DNA of 64,000 nucleotides from Cenococcum geophilum 1.58 (GCA_001692895.1 KV748179.1:868001-932000), one strand, 5' to 3'; positions 1-11,500 are shown, counted from the stretch's first letter. Notes: generated by a model not told the origin, from the letters alone. Made by a program: numbers and translations.

Positions 1-2900
1 TATATTTCTAGTCTGCTTCCGTATTAAGAATAGTATAAAAAGCATCCCTCTATTACACCTTATAGATAAGATCTGTTAACCTTTTAGATAGTTTTTAGGT
101 AAAAGCTATTTTATCCTATATTGCTTTAAGTATAAGATTAGATAGTACTATAGATCTTATAACTCTTTAATATGTATATATTAGGAAGGCTGCTATAAGG
201 TTAAAGTCCTTTAGTTATTATAGGGCTCCAAATTCTAATTGCTTTATAGCTTCGCTATTAGTTTAAGGGGATAGCTTAGTAATTAGAAATAGTATATTAC
301 TAGGTTCCAAGAATATATTAGGGATGTCCTATTTAGGTATATTCAGACCCTTATTAGTAATAGACCGGGTACTAGCTAAAACATTAATAGAAACTAATAG
401 GGCTTATACCGCCTAAGACTTAGTATATAGAGCTATAGGTGCTTAAGCATCCTATATCTAGAGCTTATTCTATAATATAGGGAGTAAGATATCTATTATC
501 TGTTTTCCTTCTCTTGTTTTAAAGCCTTTAGCATAATCTAGCCGTTATAACGGTCTATTAGTAGGGTTATTTTCCCCTAGCTTATATTTAATCTTAAAAT
601 TAAATTACGTAAGCTTTTCTACCTATCTAGCTTATTAAGATATAAGCTCCTCTATAGTTATAAAGTAGCGTAAATTATAATAATCTAAAAGAATATAAGT
701 GGTATAGCTTACGTGCTTAAGGTAATATCGCCACTATTTAAAGCAGTTAACTATAGTTAGTAGTTCCTTATTGTGGGTATAATACCTAACTTTAAGCCCC
801 TAGAATTTTCTGCTATAAAATACTACTAGTCTTTAGTAAAGCTAGGTAGCATCTAAATACCTATTAGGTTATAGTAGAATACTAATAAGGGCAAAATTTA
901 ATATATTAGTAATTATTATTAATAGCTAATCTAGGTTAAAATGCCGCAGTAATAGAGCTTCTATAAACTTTATGTAAAGTTCCTAAAAGGCCTCCTAAAC
1001 CTTTCTAGGCCATAACTATAGTTTATACTCTTTAGTCAGTCCCCTTTTAGTTTTCTTCCTTACCGCCTTTAAGCTTTTTACTTCTTAGGTTAGGTCTTAG
1101 GAAGCTTCCATAATATAGTTAAATAGGTATTAAGTAATATCTAAGTAGTTATAGATAAAGCGCCTATAAAAATTAGCAAAGCCTAGGAACACTTAAATAT
1201 TCTAGTAGCTCTCTAGCTTCAGCTACTCCTAGATTGTCTATACTCGTACTAGGTCTATAACTATACCTATAGGCGTTATAATATAACCTAAAAACTTAAC
1301 CTGCTTAGTGTTAAAGATATACTTTAACGCCTTAGCGTAGAGGCCTAATTATCTAAGCGTTCCAGCACTTCGCGGACGTATTACTCGTATTAATCCTTAT
1401 TTTCTAAGTAGATTAAGATATTATCTAAATAGATGACACATATACGGTTAACTAGTCCCTCTAAGGCTTTATAAATATATAATTAGAATGTTATAGGCGC
1501 ATTAGCTAGCCCAAAAGGCATTACTAGATACTTAAAGTAGCCGTATTAGGTCTTAAAAGCGGTCTTTTATTTATCCCCTTCTTTAATACGGAGCCTATAA
1601 TAGGCGTCTTATAGATCTAGCTTTATAAAGATCTTCGCCCTAAATAGTTAATCTAGCATTTCACTAACTAGTAGTAGTAGGTAACGGTTCTTAATTATAA
1701 TCTTATTAAGACTATAATAGTCTACGTATAGCCTTATAGTCCTATCTAGTTTTAGAATAAAGAGGATTAGCGCGCCTACTAGCGACTTATTAGGCCAGAT
1801 TTACCCCTTTTCTAGTAAACTATTAAGGTACTCCCATAGGATCTTAAGCTCTTTATAAAAGAGGTTATAGATAAAAAGGTTTGGCGGTTATTTACCTTCT
1901 TCTAGATTAATTATATAATTATACTCTAAGTTCTACGGTAGGACTTTAGCTCTCCTACCTAAAAATACCCTTAGTAAATCCCTTAGGCCTACTGGAATAT
2001 TTAATAAATTAGGGTCGCATTTATCCTCTATATTATTATTAGGTAGGTCCTAGAGCTCCCTTAAAACACTTATAGGCAGCGTTATACGCTATAGTGGTTG
2101 CTTATATATAGTTGCCACCATATATTACACCATTTTATATAGTAGCTAGTAGAGGGTAAGGAATTCTTTAACGTAGCATTTAAGGTGCTATAGTATACTC
2201 TCCGTGTATTACTTAAGCTAAAGTAACCTATAATGGTTAAAGTATCTTATAAGATCCTTAAGATCGCCACCTCTCTATAATATCTCTATAACCTATCCGG
2301 TAGTTCCCTATAGGGTCTCTATTACAAAGGGGTTATTACCTATACTAGGCTTTATACCTATCTTGTTATTAAATAGGGGTTAGATCTAATACTCCTTTAG
2401 GTATAAAGCGTATACTATTTCGCCTAGGGCTACATTCTCTAGAATATCCTTTAGGTTTATTAGTAATATATACCCTTCTAAATCTTTATTATTCTACTAT
2501 TTAAAGGCTCCTGTTTTAAAGCGTATTTTAAGATCTACTTCCATAAGCTAAGGATATCTAAGGATAAAGTTATAACCTATAAAGTTAGCCGCCTAGAAGG
2601 GTTGCGGGCTAACTACCTTAGTGCAGTTATGTATATTAGCCACTAATACTATATAGTTTAATCCAATACTTATTTAGGAAGCCTATAATAGGTTTCTGCT
2701 ACCTTTATAATAGGATAAGTTTATACTCTTTTACTAAATTATATTATATAAGATTAATTTCGGCGCCGCTATTATATAGTGCTTAGAACTAATATATTTT
2801 ACCTATAAGGAGTATTATTTCTAGCTTAATAGCGATATAGAGAGTCTTTCCTTCTATATTTTGCCCTAGTTATAGCTAAGAGAGGTCCGCGACTAGGGCT
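1..2900 (-). pseudogene. TE-A pol remnant (protease, RT, RNase H)
   Basis: Read on the minus strand, a protease-like stretch at about 2735-2790 gives LYNSGAEINLI. The family expects DSG, so the catalytic Asp has become Asn, a G-to-A change. The RT box lies at about 1410-1445 and reads VIYLDNILI (YLDD expected), again Asp to Asn. Further on, about 550-1000, comes an RNase H C-terminal region with a readable NLRYF stretch, and then a spacer toward integrase. Many TAG/TAA codons sit where Gln or Trp would be expected. The protein cannot be made; the reading frame is evidence of ancestry only. Confidence 0.8.
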
Positions 2901-4560
2901 TTTCTTTTTTTAGATTATTAGTGCGGTTATTACCCTACTTATTTTTCTAATAAGATCTACCTCTAGAGTTTTCTCTTAACTTCTTAAAGTATTCCCATAA
3001 AGGTACTAGATAGGTATTAGGTTGGCCCTAAAAATCTTTCCCATTATTTAAGGCTTCTAACTTTAACCCTTTTAAAGTTCTCTTTAAGAACGGCTTCTTT
3101 AAAGGTTAGGTCTGCCTTATATTACTACTAAAGTACCTATATTTTTAGTAACCCCCCAGCTTTCTACCGGAAGAGGTTTAGTTCCTTACTATATCTTTAG
3201 CGTTTAGGACCGCTTATTCAAAATCTATATATATAGTAATCCATAATAGGGCTCCTACGCGCTTTATTTTATTATAAATTACTAGCTTAATTCTAGCCTA
3301 AATAAACCCAATCTTCTTCTTATGGATGCTATCGTCCTTATTTTTAAAGGGCTCTAGATTTATTTATTAAGTATAAGTTTCTATAAAGTTTATATATTGA
3401 CGGAAGTTATAGCGGTTAAGCTATATCCCATTTTAAAATAGCTCTATATTATTATATTATATAATATACGGATCTTAAGTCTATGTCTTTAGGAAGGTTT
3501 ACAGCTGTGGCTATATAGTAATTTGCTCTTTATTAAGCTAATTAAGTGCGATATAGTTTAGTAATTAGTCTTTAATCTTACTAATAATCTAGCGTATACG
3601 CTCTTTAGTATTATCTTATATTATTAGCATCTTAAAGAAGTTATCTACCTTATAAACCTAATTGTCTAACTACTAAGTGTTAGGTCTATAGCGGAGTTCT
3701 AAACTACTAAAGGCCTTAGCTAGTCAGTCTATATCCTTTTTCTATTTATAGTGTAGATAACTCTCTAAGTCTTCTATACCTCTTTAGGTAGGTACTAAGT
3801 AGCCCCTAAAAAGCCCTTAGCCTTAATTAGGTTATAAAAGAATTTACCTAACTTAGATTAAACCCTACTAAATATAGATTTGCCCTTAAAGAGTTCTAAT
3901 ATATTTATTAGTGGCTTCCTCCCGTATAGCTTCTAAGAGCCTTATAATAGCTTCCTAATATCCGTCTTAAAGGAGATTAGTATAAGGCTTTTAACCTTCT
4001 AAACTTAGGCCTAGGGAAGTTCCTACTATAGAGGTAGTGTTAGTACTAGTAGCTAGTATAGGCTTCCTAATAAGGCTTAGGTTTTAAGTTAGTAGTTAGT
4101 TTAGATTACTTAAAGGGGTAGGCCTACTTAGCTTATAAGTAGTCTATATACCACCACTATACTAATTATAGGCTGGTGGTCTTCTAGGAGGGTTCCGGTT
4201 AGTTCCCTAGTTAAATATATTAGTATATTCCTTTAGCATTTCTAGCTTAAGGGAAGATCTTAAAGTTACCTCTAGCGCTTAATCTTTTAATTAGCCTAAG
4301 TGGGGCCGGAGGGGTTCTAATTACTTTCTAGTAGCGTTGTAATTATTATAAAGGGTATCTACGTTTTCCTTAGCGGTGACTATAGGTGTATAAGAGTTTT
4401 TAAGCTCCTAAAGCATCTGGGTATTAGGGCTTATTCGGCTATCTTACCTAGAGGGTTATATTGTCGCAATCTCTCGCTATTAGAGGAACCTTTCTACCTT
4501 AGCGCGACGGCTTTCTATAAGGTGCCCGTGGAGTTTCCGTTTAGGTTATCGCGAGATTTT
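2900..4560 (-). pseudogene. TE-A gag-like region
   Basis: This minus-strand stretch lies between the LTR/leader and the protease and stays in the same frame as the protease over about 1 kb. The translation is rich in Lys, Arg and aromatic residues, as in fungal gypsy Gag. A convincing CCHC zinc knuckle was not found, possibly because Cys codons were converted (TGC to TAC) by RIP. It is assigned to gag by position. Confidence 0.55.
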
Positions 4561-4759
4561 AAGGGAGGATAGTAGTTATAAATAAAAGATGTAAATAGAT
4601 AATCTGGTCCTTAAAGCCAACTACCCTTCTAAAAAGAGTAGGAAGGATTTAAATATAAGGGGACTTTATAGACAGGGGGCTATAAGGACATAATTAGAAT
4701 AGGATAGATTGGTAAGAGAGATAAATCCTTAAGGAGGTAAGGCCTCTAAAATCGTGGAG

Positions 4760-5091
4760 ACTATATACTACGGGCACGTGCCTCTAGCACGTGACCGGTG
4801 ACTATCTGAGAGGCGTCTGGGGGTTGTCCTAAGGGCAACCTAAGGTGACTGCAATAATATCCCTTATATATATACCTTTGGCTCTAGAGCTTAATTCTAG
4901 ATTTTAATAATTAATTTTAATTCGTCTAATTCCTTCTTCTTTTAAGGCTTCTAAATATAATAAGGGCCTTTAAAGTTATATGTAAAGCAACCCTAAAACA
5001 TAAACTTAGAGTACCCCTTCAACCGCTTTCGTACATAGCTGCGTATACAGGCCTCGTAAGGACGTCGCTATACCTAAAAGCCCCCCCAACA
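4760..5091 (-). repeat. Probable 5' LTR of TE-A (inner boundary approximate)
   Basis: The outer end, TGTTGGGGGGGC on the minus strand, is a plausible LTR start. The region holds a TATA-like sequence and lacks coding signal. The inner end was not determined. Confidence 0.45.
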
Positions 5092-5115
5092 GTGGCCTAA
5101 AACGATACTTATCTT

Positions 5116-5592
5116 ATCTTATCTAACTAAATTACAGCCTTCTAATCTTCTAAGGTCTAGTAACGGTGGGCTAATATAAACTTAAATCGTTCGCTTTTTA
5201 TAACTGCAGTTAATCCAGGCTTCCTTATTAGCTTTGTCTTATAGTAGCCGTACTTTTAAGTATAGTTTAAACGGATAATATAGAGAGGCCTATTTCGCGA
5301 GCAATCCTTCTAGTGCTTTTTTTACGCCCGTAACGATCGCATGTGATAGCATTAATAACTTTTTGCTTAAGATTAGGAGTAATCTTTTTCTTACGCCCTG
5401 GGCGGGGCTTATCCCTAAGGTGGTCATTAAGGAGGACCTAATCTGCACGCCAGCCATTCTCTACTGCCCTTTTTAGCAGGTTGCTGATGTGCTTAGTGCT
5501 AATTCCAGTAACCTAAGTAACCACTTTTAGGGGAATACATAGAGCCCTTATTACTACGGCCTGCGCTCTCGTTGCAAGGCCGTAGTAAGGCA
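5116..5592 (-). pseudogene. Tc1/mariner-type transposase, N-terminal fragment
   Basis: On the minus strand an ATG at 5592 opens a frame with two helix-turn-helix-like parts, as in Tc1/mariner (IS630) transposases of fungi. The first includes VTGISTKHISNLLKRA (about residues 29-44). The second begins RPGRKKKITPNLKQ and runs to the RIAREIGLS helix. A LED-K-V patch near the fragment end is where the family enters its catalytic DDE/D domain. Premature TAG/TAA codons replace Gln or Trp. The frame stops near 5116, just before the TE-A LTR at 5091, so the catalytic domain is missing here. It is non-functional. Confidence 0.8.
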
Positions 5593-5809
5593 TTTTAGGC
5601 ACAAAAAAGCGTAGAAGACGTGTAGATAATATTGCAAGCGATTAAGTGAATAGATTATATCAAAAGGTAGGTGTAGAGTTGCTTTTTACAAGCTCGTAGT
5701 CAAAAATTTAGAATATTTTGGTGGGACGCTTTTCCCAAAAAGGAAGGAGAAATCTCTTTTCGCACAATCCTCAAAATTCCAAGGCTACATTGAAGTTGCA
5801 CAAAAAGTT
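5593..5809. other. Tc1-like 5' flank and upstream region of the surface-protein gene
   Basis: About 5593-5745 holds AT-rich sequence upstream of the transposase start. It includes a stretch near 5690-5740 that on the minus strand reads GTCCCACCAAAAT followed by an AAATTTTTG run, a pattern seen at Tc1-like inverted-repeat ends; no partner repeat is present. From about 5745 the base composition changes to ordinary host DNA, which forms the short upstream region of the gene starting at 5810. No clear TATA box was found. Confidence 0.4.
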
Positions 5810-6528
5810 ATGAAACTGGACCGTTTGCTGATACCAACAGCTGTCATCAGTGGAGCGGCTTTTGCCCAGCAATTCGAGTTTATAAATTTCCCTGAGAACC
5901 TCATGCTCCATCAAGGCGAATCTCTTCCCATCAGCTGGCATAACCAGGATACGTACGTGAACATATCCTTGGCTCGATTCTATTACTATGGAGGCGGATC
6001 CGAGTCTCATGGCTATGTCACAAGTAAGTTCCACTCTCCAAAACACGAGAGTTACTTAGAATAACACGTTCTGTATCAAATAAACTCATTGTTCTTACAG
6101 CTTTCAACACCGCCAGTTCTTTAACCTGGACGGCCGATGACTTGCTCCAACAAGGCATTTATGCCCTTTTCATTTCGACTCTAAACCGCAATTCTAGCGA
6201 ATCTCCTTTCTTCACCATCATCTCCACTACTGTTACCTCCTTAGTCTCTTCCGCAACCACAACGGTATCTGCTTCTGCCCACCCGCCATCTTCTAGCCTC
6301 TCTGAGGCAGCAAAAGTAGGCATAGGACTTGGTATTCCGTTTGGTCTTACTCTCGTCATCTGTGCGGCGTATTTTGTTTGGAGTAAACGATTTAGGCAGC
6401 CAGGTATAGGAGCAACTCCTTCGGGCTATGGAGGGAGCTCTGCCGTGGCTACAGCGCCAGCCGGTGGAATTGGGGACCAGGCTTGCCAATCATTCAATTC
6501 AATTCAATTGACGCCTCGAGTTGGTTGA
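5810..6528 (+). CDS. Small Kre9/KNH-like Ig-fold cell-surface protein, single-pass membrane
   Basis: Two exons, 5810-6023 and 6101-6528, are separated by a 77-bp intron with GTAAGT at the 5' site and TTACAG at the 3' site; joining them gives one 213-residue frame. Residues 1-19 form a signal peptide ending AFA. Residues about 20-110 match the short Ig-like fold of Kre9/KNH-type Ser/Thr-rich surface proteins: a hydrophobic FPENL start, a GESLPISW strand, VNISL, then LTWTADDL, the IYALFIS strand and the SPFFTI end. Residues 112-140 are a Ser/Thr stem and 144-165 a membrane helix followed by SKR, so the tail should be cytosolic. The last 16 codons come from an inserted hAT-like element. It is probably a plasma-membrane or wall-associated protein; the specific function is unknown. 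Confidence 0.85.
6024..6100 (+). other. Spliceosomal intron of the surface-protein gene
   Basis: GTAAGT donor, TTACAG acceptor and 77 bp length are typical of filamentous ascomycete introns. Removal restores the frame: exon 1 ends one base into a codon and exon 2 supplies two. Without splicing the first exon would run into a stop at about 6062. Confidence 0.9.
6470..6477. repeat. Left 8-bp target-site duplication of the hAT-like element
   Basis: TTGGGGAC, identical to 7353-7360 on the other side of the element. Confidence 0.9.
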
Positions 6529-7352
6529 ATTGAAAGCTTTGTAAGCAGAGGGTTTAATTGATTGAATTGATTGAATCAATATTGCAACGGTTGCAACCAA
6601 ATTCAACTGCCGTAGTAGTTAGTAACTATTACGAGTCTTGGCATGGTGTTGAGTCACCTTCCTGCCGTGTGTATCTTGTTGTCGATTCAGGTTGGATTTA
6701 GCCTATTACCCTATCTTTGTTCCTATTCCGGTTATACTACAACCCCCGTTTTAGTTACATACCCCCCCTTTCCTATTTCCGACACCTACCTCATGTATAA
6801 ATAGTTTCTTTTCTTCATAGTTTGAATAGACAGAGTCCTTATTCTCTTCTTATAATCGGTGCACGGACTACCGATCGACACTTGTTCCGTCCTGCGGGCG
6901 CTTCAACTGCCCATCTACCATATTAATTATGCCTTCCTTGTCCCACGATCCTACCGCCATTGAAGCTTTAATTATATCAAGCCTGTGGGGCTGAATATAC
7001 GCTCGGGGTCTAATTGGTGGAATCGTTATTAATTCGAGTTGATATTGGTAGCAAAACCCTGCCTGCCAAGACTTTGGCGGCGATATGACGGTGTAAATAA
7101 CGGGTGATACTCGGATAAACTTTTTTTGGTGAGGAACACTAAGAAAAATAAGGCTTAGGGCATCACTGCACATGAACTTTAATATATTCTATATAATATC
7201 AAAAGCTTCAATATTTTCAATCAACTCAATTCAATTAGGCCCTCCGGATTGAGCGTTGCCAAGCCCACGAGCTCTTAGTTGATTGAATTGATTGAGTCTT
7301 GGCATTCAATTCAATTCAATATTGAAGCCTTGTTGAATGATTGGCAAGCCTG
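6478..7352. mobile_element. Non-autonomous hAT-like DNA transposon, 875 bp
   Basis: The ends are perfect 20-bp inverted repeats, CAGGCTTGCCAATCATTCAA at 6478-6497 and its reverse complement at 7333-7352. They are flanked by the 8-bp direct repeat TTGGGGAC at 6470-6477 and 7353-7360. An 8-bp duplication with ends starting CAG is the hAT signature. Subterminal ATTGAATTG/TTGATTGAATTGATTG motifs occur near both ends, as expected for transposase binding sites. No transposase is encoded. A TATAAATAG at 6796-6804 suggests an internal promoter or captured LTR-like sequence. Base composition is not RIP-like, so it may be recent or low-copy. Confidence 0.9.
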
Positions 7353-7360
7353 TTGGGGAC
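7353..7360. repeat. Right 8-bp target-site duplication of the hAT-like element
   Basis: TTGGGGAC. Immediately downstream lies the displaced original end of the surface-protein gene, AGACGTGTCAGTTCGTGA, which in the ancestral frame adds RRVSS and a stop at 7376-7378. Confidence 0.85.
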
Positions 7361-7529
7361 AGACGTGTCAGTTCGTGAATTACCTGAGAACAGCCATCAA
7401 TGAACACTAGCACGTAGTGAAAGGCCAAAAATGGTTTTTTAGGTTGATTCAACCCCTTTTCATTCTTTGAGAAGTTATGACAAGGGTGACTGTTTAGTTA
7501 AAGAGTGGTAAGATGAGTGTCGAGATCGA
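7361..7529. other. Displaced gene end and intergenic DNA between two convergent host genes
   Basis: It begins with the stranded last codons of the surface-protein gene. The rest is ordinary un-RIPed intergenic sequence up to the end of the minus-strand membrane-protein remnant at 7530. No clear polyadenylation signal or other gene was found. Confidence 0.5.
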
Positions 7530-8099
7530 TCAAACGTGCGGCAAAAACATTGTCTAGTCGGGCGTTTTATAGCATCCCGCTGGCAAAGATCTCAGACTCA
7601 CAAACACTTCCACAAACAGATACAACCTTGCACACACATAGAGCATCAATCCGGTCCCATGGATAATCCTGGCGACCCAGTCCGCTTTGATAAGAATCGT
7701 AAATCTGCGACTCCCCCATGCAGCTCCCAGAATATTGATCCTGATGTCTGATACAGCTCCAATTTCATCTGTTTCCCCTAACCGCCGCAGAAGAAAGAGG
7801 GTGATACGTGTCAGAACCCAGGTAAATGGTATGCTTGTCTCGAGGATAAGACTTGATGCCCGCCACGCCTAGCATTCGACCTTGGATGGAAACGAGAAAT
7901 TCCATGCTGCACAATGGATACCGCCGAAAACAACGAAGACAGCCCCAGGAAGGAAACCCCAGCGGTTGATAGGATAAAGAGATGATGTGATGACTTGTGT
8001 GCTGAGGCGGGTCATAGGGAAGTTCTGGTAGTCGTAGGCTATGAAGGGATGAGATGTGTTATCTGCGTTCTCCAGTTTTTCGTGATCGTATGAGTTCAT
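7530..8099 (-). pseudogene. C-terminal part of a fungal multi-pass membrane protein, broken by two TAG codons
   Basis: A single minus-strand frame from about 8099 to a TGA at 7530-7532 reads as the end of a family of uncharacterised ascomycete integral membrane proteins. It has a hydrophobic segment ending FGGIHCAAWNFSFPSKVE, then AWRASSLILETSIPFTW, and near the end RLYLFVEVFVSLRSLPAG and TMFLPHV. Two in-frame TAG codons, at 7869-7871 and 7554-7556, interrupt it. The second lies where relatives have Trp (TGG), so G-to-A, as RIP makes. The N-terminal half of the usual protein is absent; a TTACAG just upstream (about 8129-8134) could be a splice acceptor. The family is recognised from its sequence pattern; its function is not known. 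Confidence 0.7.
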
Positions 8100-8345
8100 T
8101 GTAATTGGACCCACTAAGCGTACTGTAAGTACTGTTGGTTCTAATGTGTCCAACAGTCAGCTAGCTGCGAGCTTCAGCCTTTATAGCTGACTGACTGCGT
8201 CAATTGGATCGCTCGCTGTCCGCTGACTGCCAGATAACGTACGCTGACTGTCACGCTGTCAGCTAGCTGTCCCAATTAGGCAAGTGATATAGACTTTATG
8301 GTGTTTCATTGCGGATTTTTGGCAGCACCTCTCTATATCTCTTAT
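8100..8345. other. Gene-free spacer with GCTGACTG/AGCTAGCT motifs
   Basis: Between the membrane-protein remnant and the Helitron lies un-RIPed DNA. At about 8149-8275 short motifs GCTGACTG and CAGCTAGCTG recur in both orientations, giving imperfect inverted repeats that could be the remains of a small transposon. No target duplication could be assigned and no gene is present. Confidence 0.4.
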
Positions 8346-8520
8346 ATATACTAGATTTGGGTTGAACCTAACCTTTAGATTCGTTGAAAATTTGTCCGGT
8401 CACCTAATAGGGGACGTGCTACCTTACGTGCTACCCCATTAAAAAAACTCCCCAACCTTAAATCCTACCCTACCCCTTCTATCTTCTTTTACCCCAGTTA
8501 CTACTCTACTTACTGCCTAA

Positions 8521-11500
8521 ATGCCTTCTGATTATATATTCTGTACTACCTATAAAGGGTATCGCCCTTCTGCTGACTTTATACCAAATAACCGCTAAAG
8601 AGCTCCGTATAAGACCTGTAAATCTTATAGGGTAAATTATTTATTTACTCTTTTTTACCTTATTGTTTTTCTAACTCTATATATAGGATAAAAGAAATAG
8701 GCGGTCCCGACGACCTTTAGCGGACCTTCCGCAGCCTATAAACTAAACTGCAGCTGCTACTACTTCCGCTACTACTTCCGCCGCCGCCGCTGCTCCCCTT
8801 ATACCGCCCATATCGATCCAGCCGCAACCACCCATATTAATCTAGCCGCGACCTACTATGGTCCGTTCTATTGCGGGCCAGTTAGATATCGGGCCTATTA
8901 CTACTATCCGCCCTATTACGGAGCAGCTAGATCTTAATTCTATAGACGTTACCTATAACTTCTACGCGGCCCTATATTAGATTAATAAATATATTAGTAT
9001 ATTACCGGCTAGAAATCTACGGTTTAAAGCCTACTGTAAGTACGGCGATATAAACCTCCCTCTATTCCAGCCTCCGCCAGAATATCTACGCGATTTTTTA
9101 GAGTCCCGTAGTACTTCCACGAGGCAGTTTAAGGAGCGGCTCCGCGCATATAATGTAGTATTAGCTTTTACGTCCGTAAACTATACCGTTACTAATTATG
9201 GTGTAGCCTACAGCGGCCCAAATTGCTTCTAGATATATGGTAAGCTTTACTATTTATAAGGCCCGCTAGAGCCTTCTACCAATACTGCTCCGCGGTATAC
9301 TTAGCTATACTTTTATAACCCTAGTTATGCTATAGATGTCCGGCTATAGGCCTATCCTAATACCTAGCTAGATGCAACTATTTTATAGTGCCTTACTACT
9401 ATGCTATCTAAGGAATAGAACCCTTTTATCGCCCTTTATTAAACCGTAAGGGAATGGCTTTAGGCTTAGCCCGTAACGGCCCCGTTACGGATTATCTTAA
9501 ACCGATAGATGCGGCTTATCTTAGAGGCTAGTGCTAATTGGCGCTATAAGAACCTCCTAACGAGTAATAAGGTAGCCGTTATTATACTAGATAAGTACGG
9601 TAATGCTAGCTTCCGTGATATTATGCTTGCGGAGCGTTATACGCCTAATAAGTAGCTATAGTACTGCCGTATTAACCTAATACATGCCGTATATATGCCG
9701 CTCCACTACGTACTACTCTTCCCTCGCGGTAATACTGGCTAATACTAGGGTCTCTAGCTATATAACTCTAATTAAGCCCGCTAGCGAGACCGTTTAACCT
9801 AGTAGGTATACTTTTAGTTCTACCTATACGTCCGTAACAACTTTAGGTTAGTCCCTTTTGCCTACTACTAGCTATTTTAGTAGTATATTATGGATGTATG
9901 GGCGCTATATAATTAGAATAAGCTTACCTAGATCCGCTTTAACTAAATACCCCTCCGTATAAAGCTGTATAATAGTATTACGGATACTCTTACCCGCTAT
10001 AATCTAGACCCTAAATTATTAGGCCGCTGCGTAATCCTTCTATCTAGTTTCTTTAGCGGAAATCGCTTTATCGGGCAGTGCTATTAGGATTTAATAGCTA
10101 TTATCCGTAAATACGGCCGTCTAAGTATATTTCTTACATTTACTGCCAACCCTAAGTAGGATAAGATTACCCGTAAGCTACTACCTGGCCAAACTACTAT
10201 AGATAGGCCCGATTTAGTTATGCGCGTCTTTTATATAAAGCTTATCTACCTTTTTTACGACCTAAAACGGAAGTAGATCTTCGGCCGGTACCGCGGCTCT
10301 ATCTAAACCATCAAGTGCTAGAAACAGGGCCTGCCCTATTTATACCTACTACTCTTCCTATATCCGTATAACCGCGATAGGCTGCTAGACCTAGCTATTA
10401 TTAACTATTTTATATCCGCGGAGCTTCCGCAGCCAGAGGATAATCCTACTAGCCGTCTTACTAAGATTGTAAAGTTGATAATGGTTTACGGCTTCTAGAA
10501 TCCGTGAGCTCCTTATATAGTTGCCCTAGGGCTAGGCCTTCCGCTAACCTGCTTAAAGTAGTACCCTAAGCCTTTTAACCCTACTACTGTTATATATAAG
10601 GACGGCTATCTAGAATACCGCCGTTGTAATAATTTGCGGTTATAGTCTATCCGCTTATTAGGGGGAGCTATATTTAAAATAGACAACTACTAAATTATTC
10701 TATACTCTCCGTATCTAACCGCAAAGTATTATATGCATATAAATGTTAAGGTCTGCGCCTCTATAAAGTCCGTTAAGTATATCTATAAGTATATATATAA
10801 GGGGAACGACCGTACTACTTTACGGCTTATAGACGGTAATAAGGTAAACCAGTATTTGTAGGGCCGTTATATTAGCCCCTCTAAGGCTATCTAGCGGCTA
10901 TTTAAGTTTCCCGTTTATAAGGAGTTTCCCCCTATAATCTAGCTTGCGGTATACCTTCTAGGTAAGTAGCCTGTATACTTTTAGCTAAACTAGTCTAGGG
11001 AGGAGATCTAGCAGCGCCTTAAGCTCTCCTACTCTACCTTAACGGCTTTCTTTAGGTATAACGCAGAGTATAAGGATGACCGTAACTGGCTATATTAAGA
11101 CTTCCCTAAGCGGTATATTTTTTATATAAAGCGCCGGGAGTAGCGTCCTCGCTAATAAAGTACTGTAATAGGCCGTATATATTACTACAGCCCTATTACG
11201 GGAGAGAGGTTCTACTTATAGCTACTACTAACGTCTGTTCCTAGCCCTACCTCCTTTAAGAACCTCCGTACTGTTACTAGTATAGTATATCTAACCTTCT
11301 AAACTGCCTGCGTAGCCCTAGGGCTGCTAGAGGATAATTATAAGTAGATTAATTACTTTACGGAGGCCGCTATTTTTGCTATTAGCGCCTAGCTACGCTC
11401 CTTATTTATAACCGCTTTACTTTATAGCCCTATTATGGAGCCAGTTGCCTTATAGGACCGCTTTAAATAGTTAATCTATAATAACCTACCTTGCTTTCTA

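Larger units (their letters stand above)
1..5091 (-). mobile_element. TE-A: RIP-degraded Ty3/gypsy LTR retrotransposon, truncated by window edge
   Basis: On the minus strand the order gag, protease, reverse transcriptase, RNase H can be followed from about 4.5 kb down to the left edge, so integrase and the 3' LTR lie outside the window. The right end reads TGTTGGGGGGGC on the minus strand at 5091, a normal LTR start. A TATA-like run (about 4864-4874) precedes the gag region. The block is TpA-rich and has stop codons throughout every frame. The LTR/internal boundary could not be fixed because the partner LTR is not present. The neighbour at 5116-5592 is a broken Tc1-like transposase, which this element may have truncated. 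Confidence 0.85.

Noticed and set aside
5771..6046. 91-codon minus-strand frame opposite exon 1
   Set aside because: Antisense shadow of the spliced surface-protein gene.
6868..7173. 101-codon minus-strand frame
   Set aside because: It lies wholly inside the hAT-like element, with no similarity to hAT transposase and no codon or domain signal.
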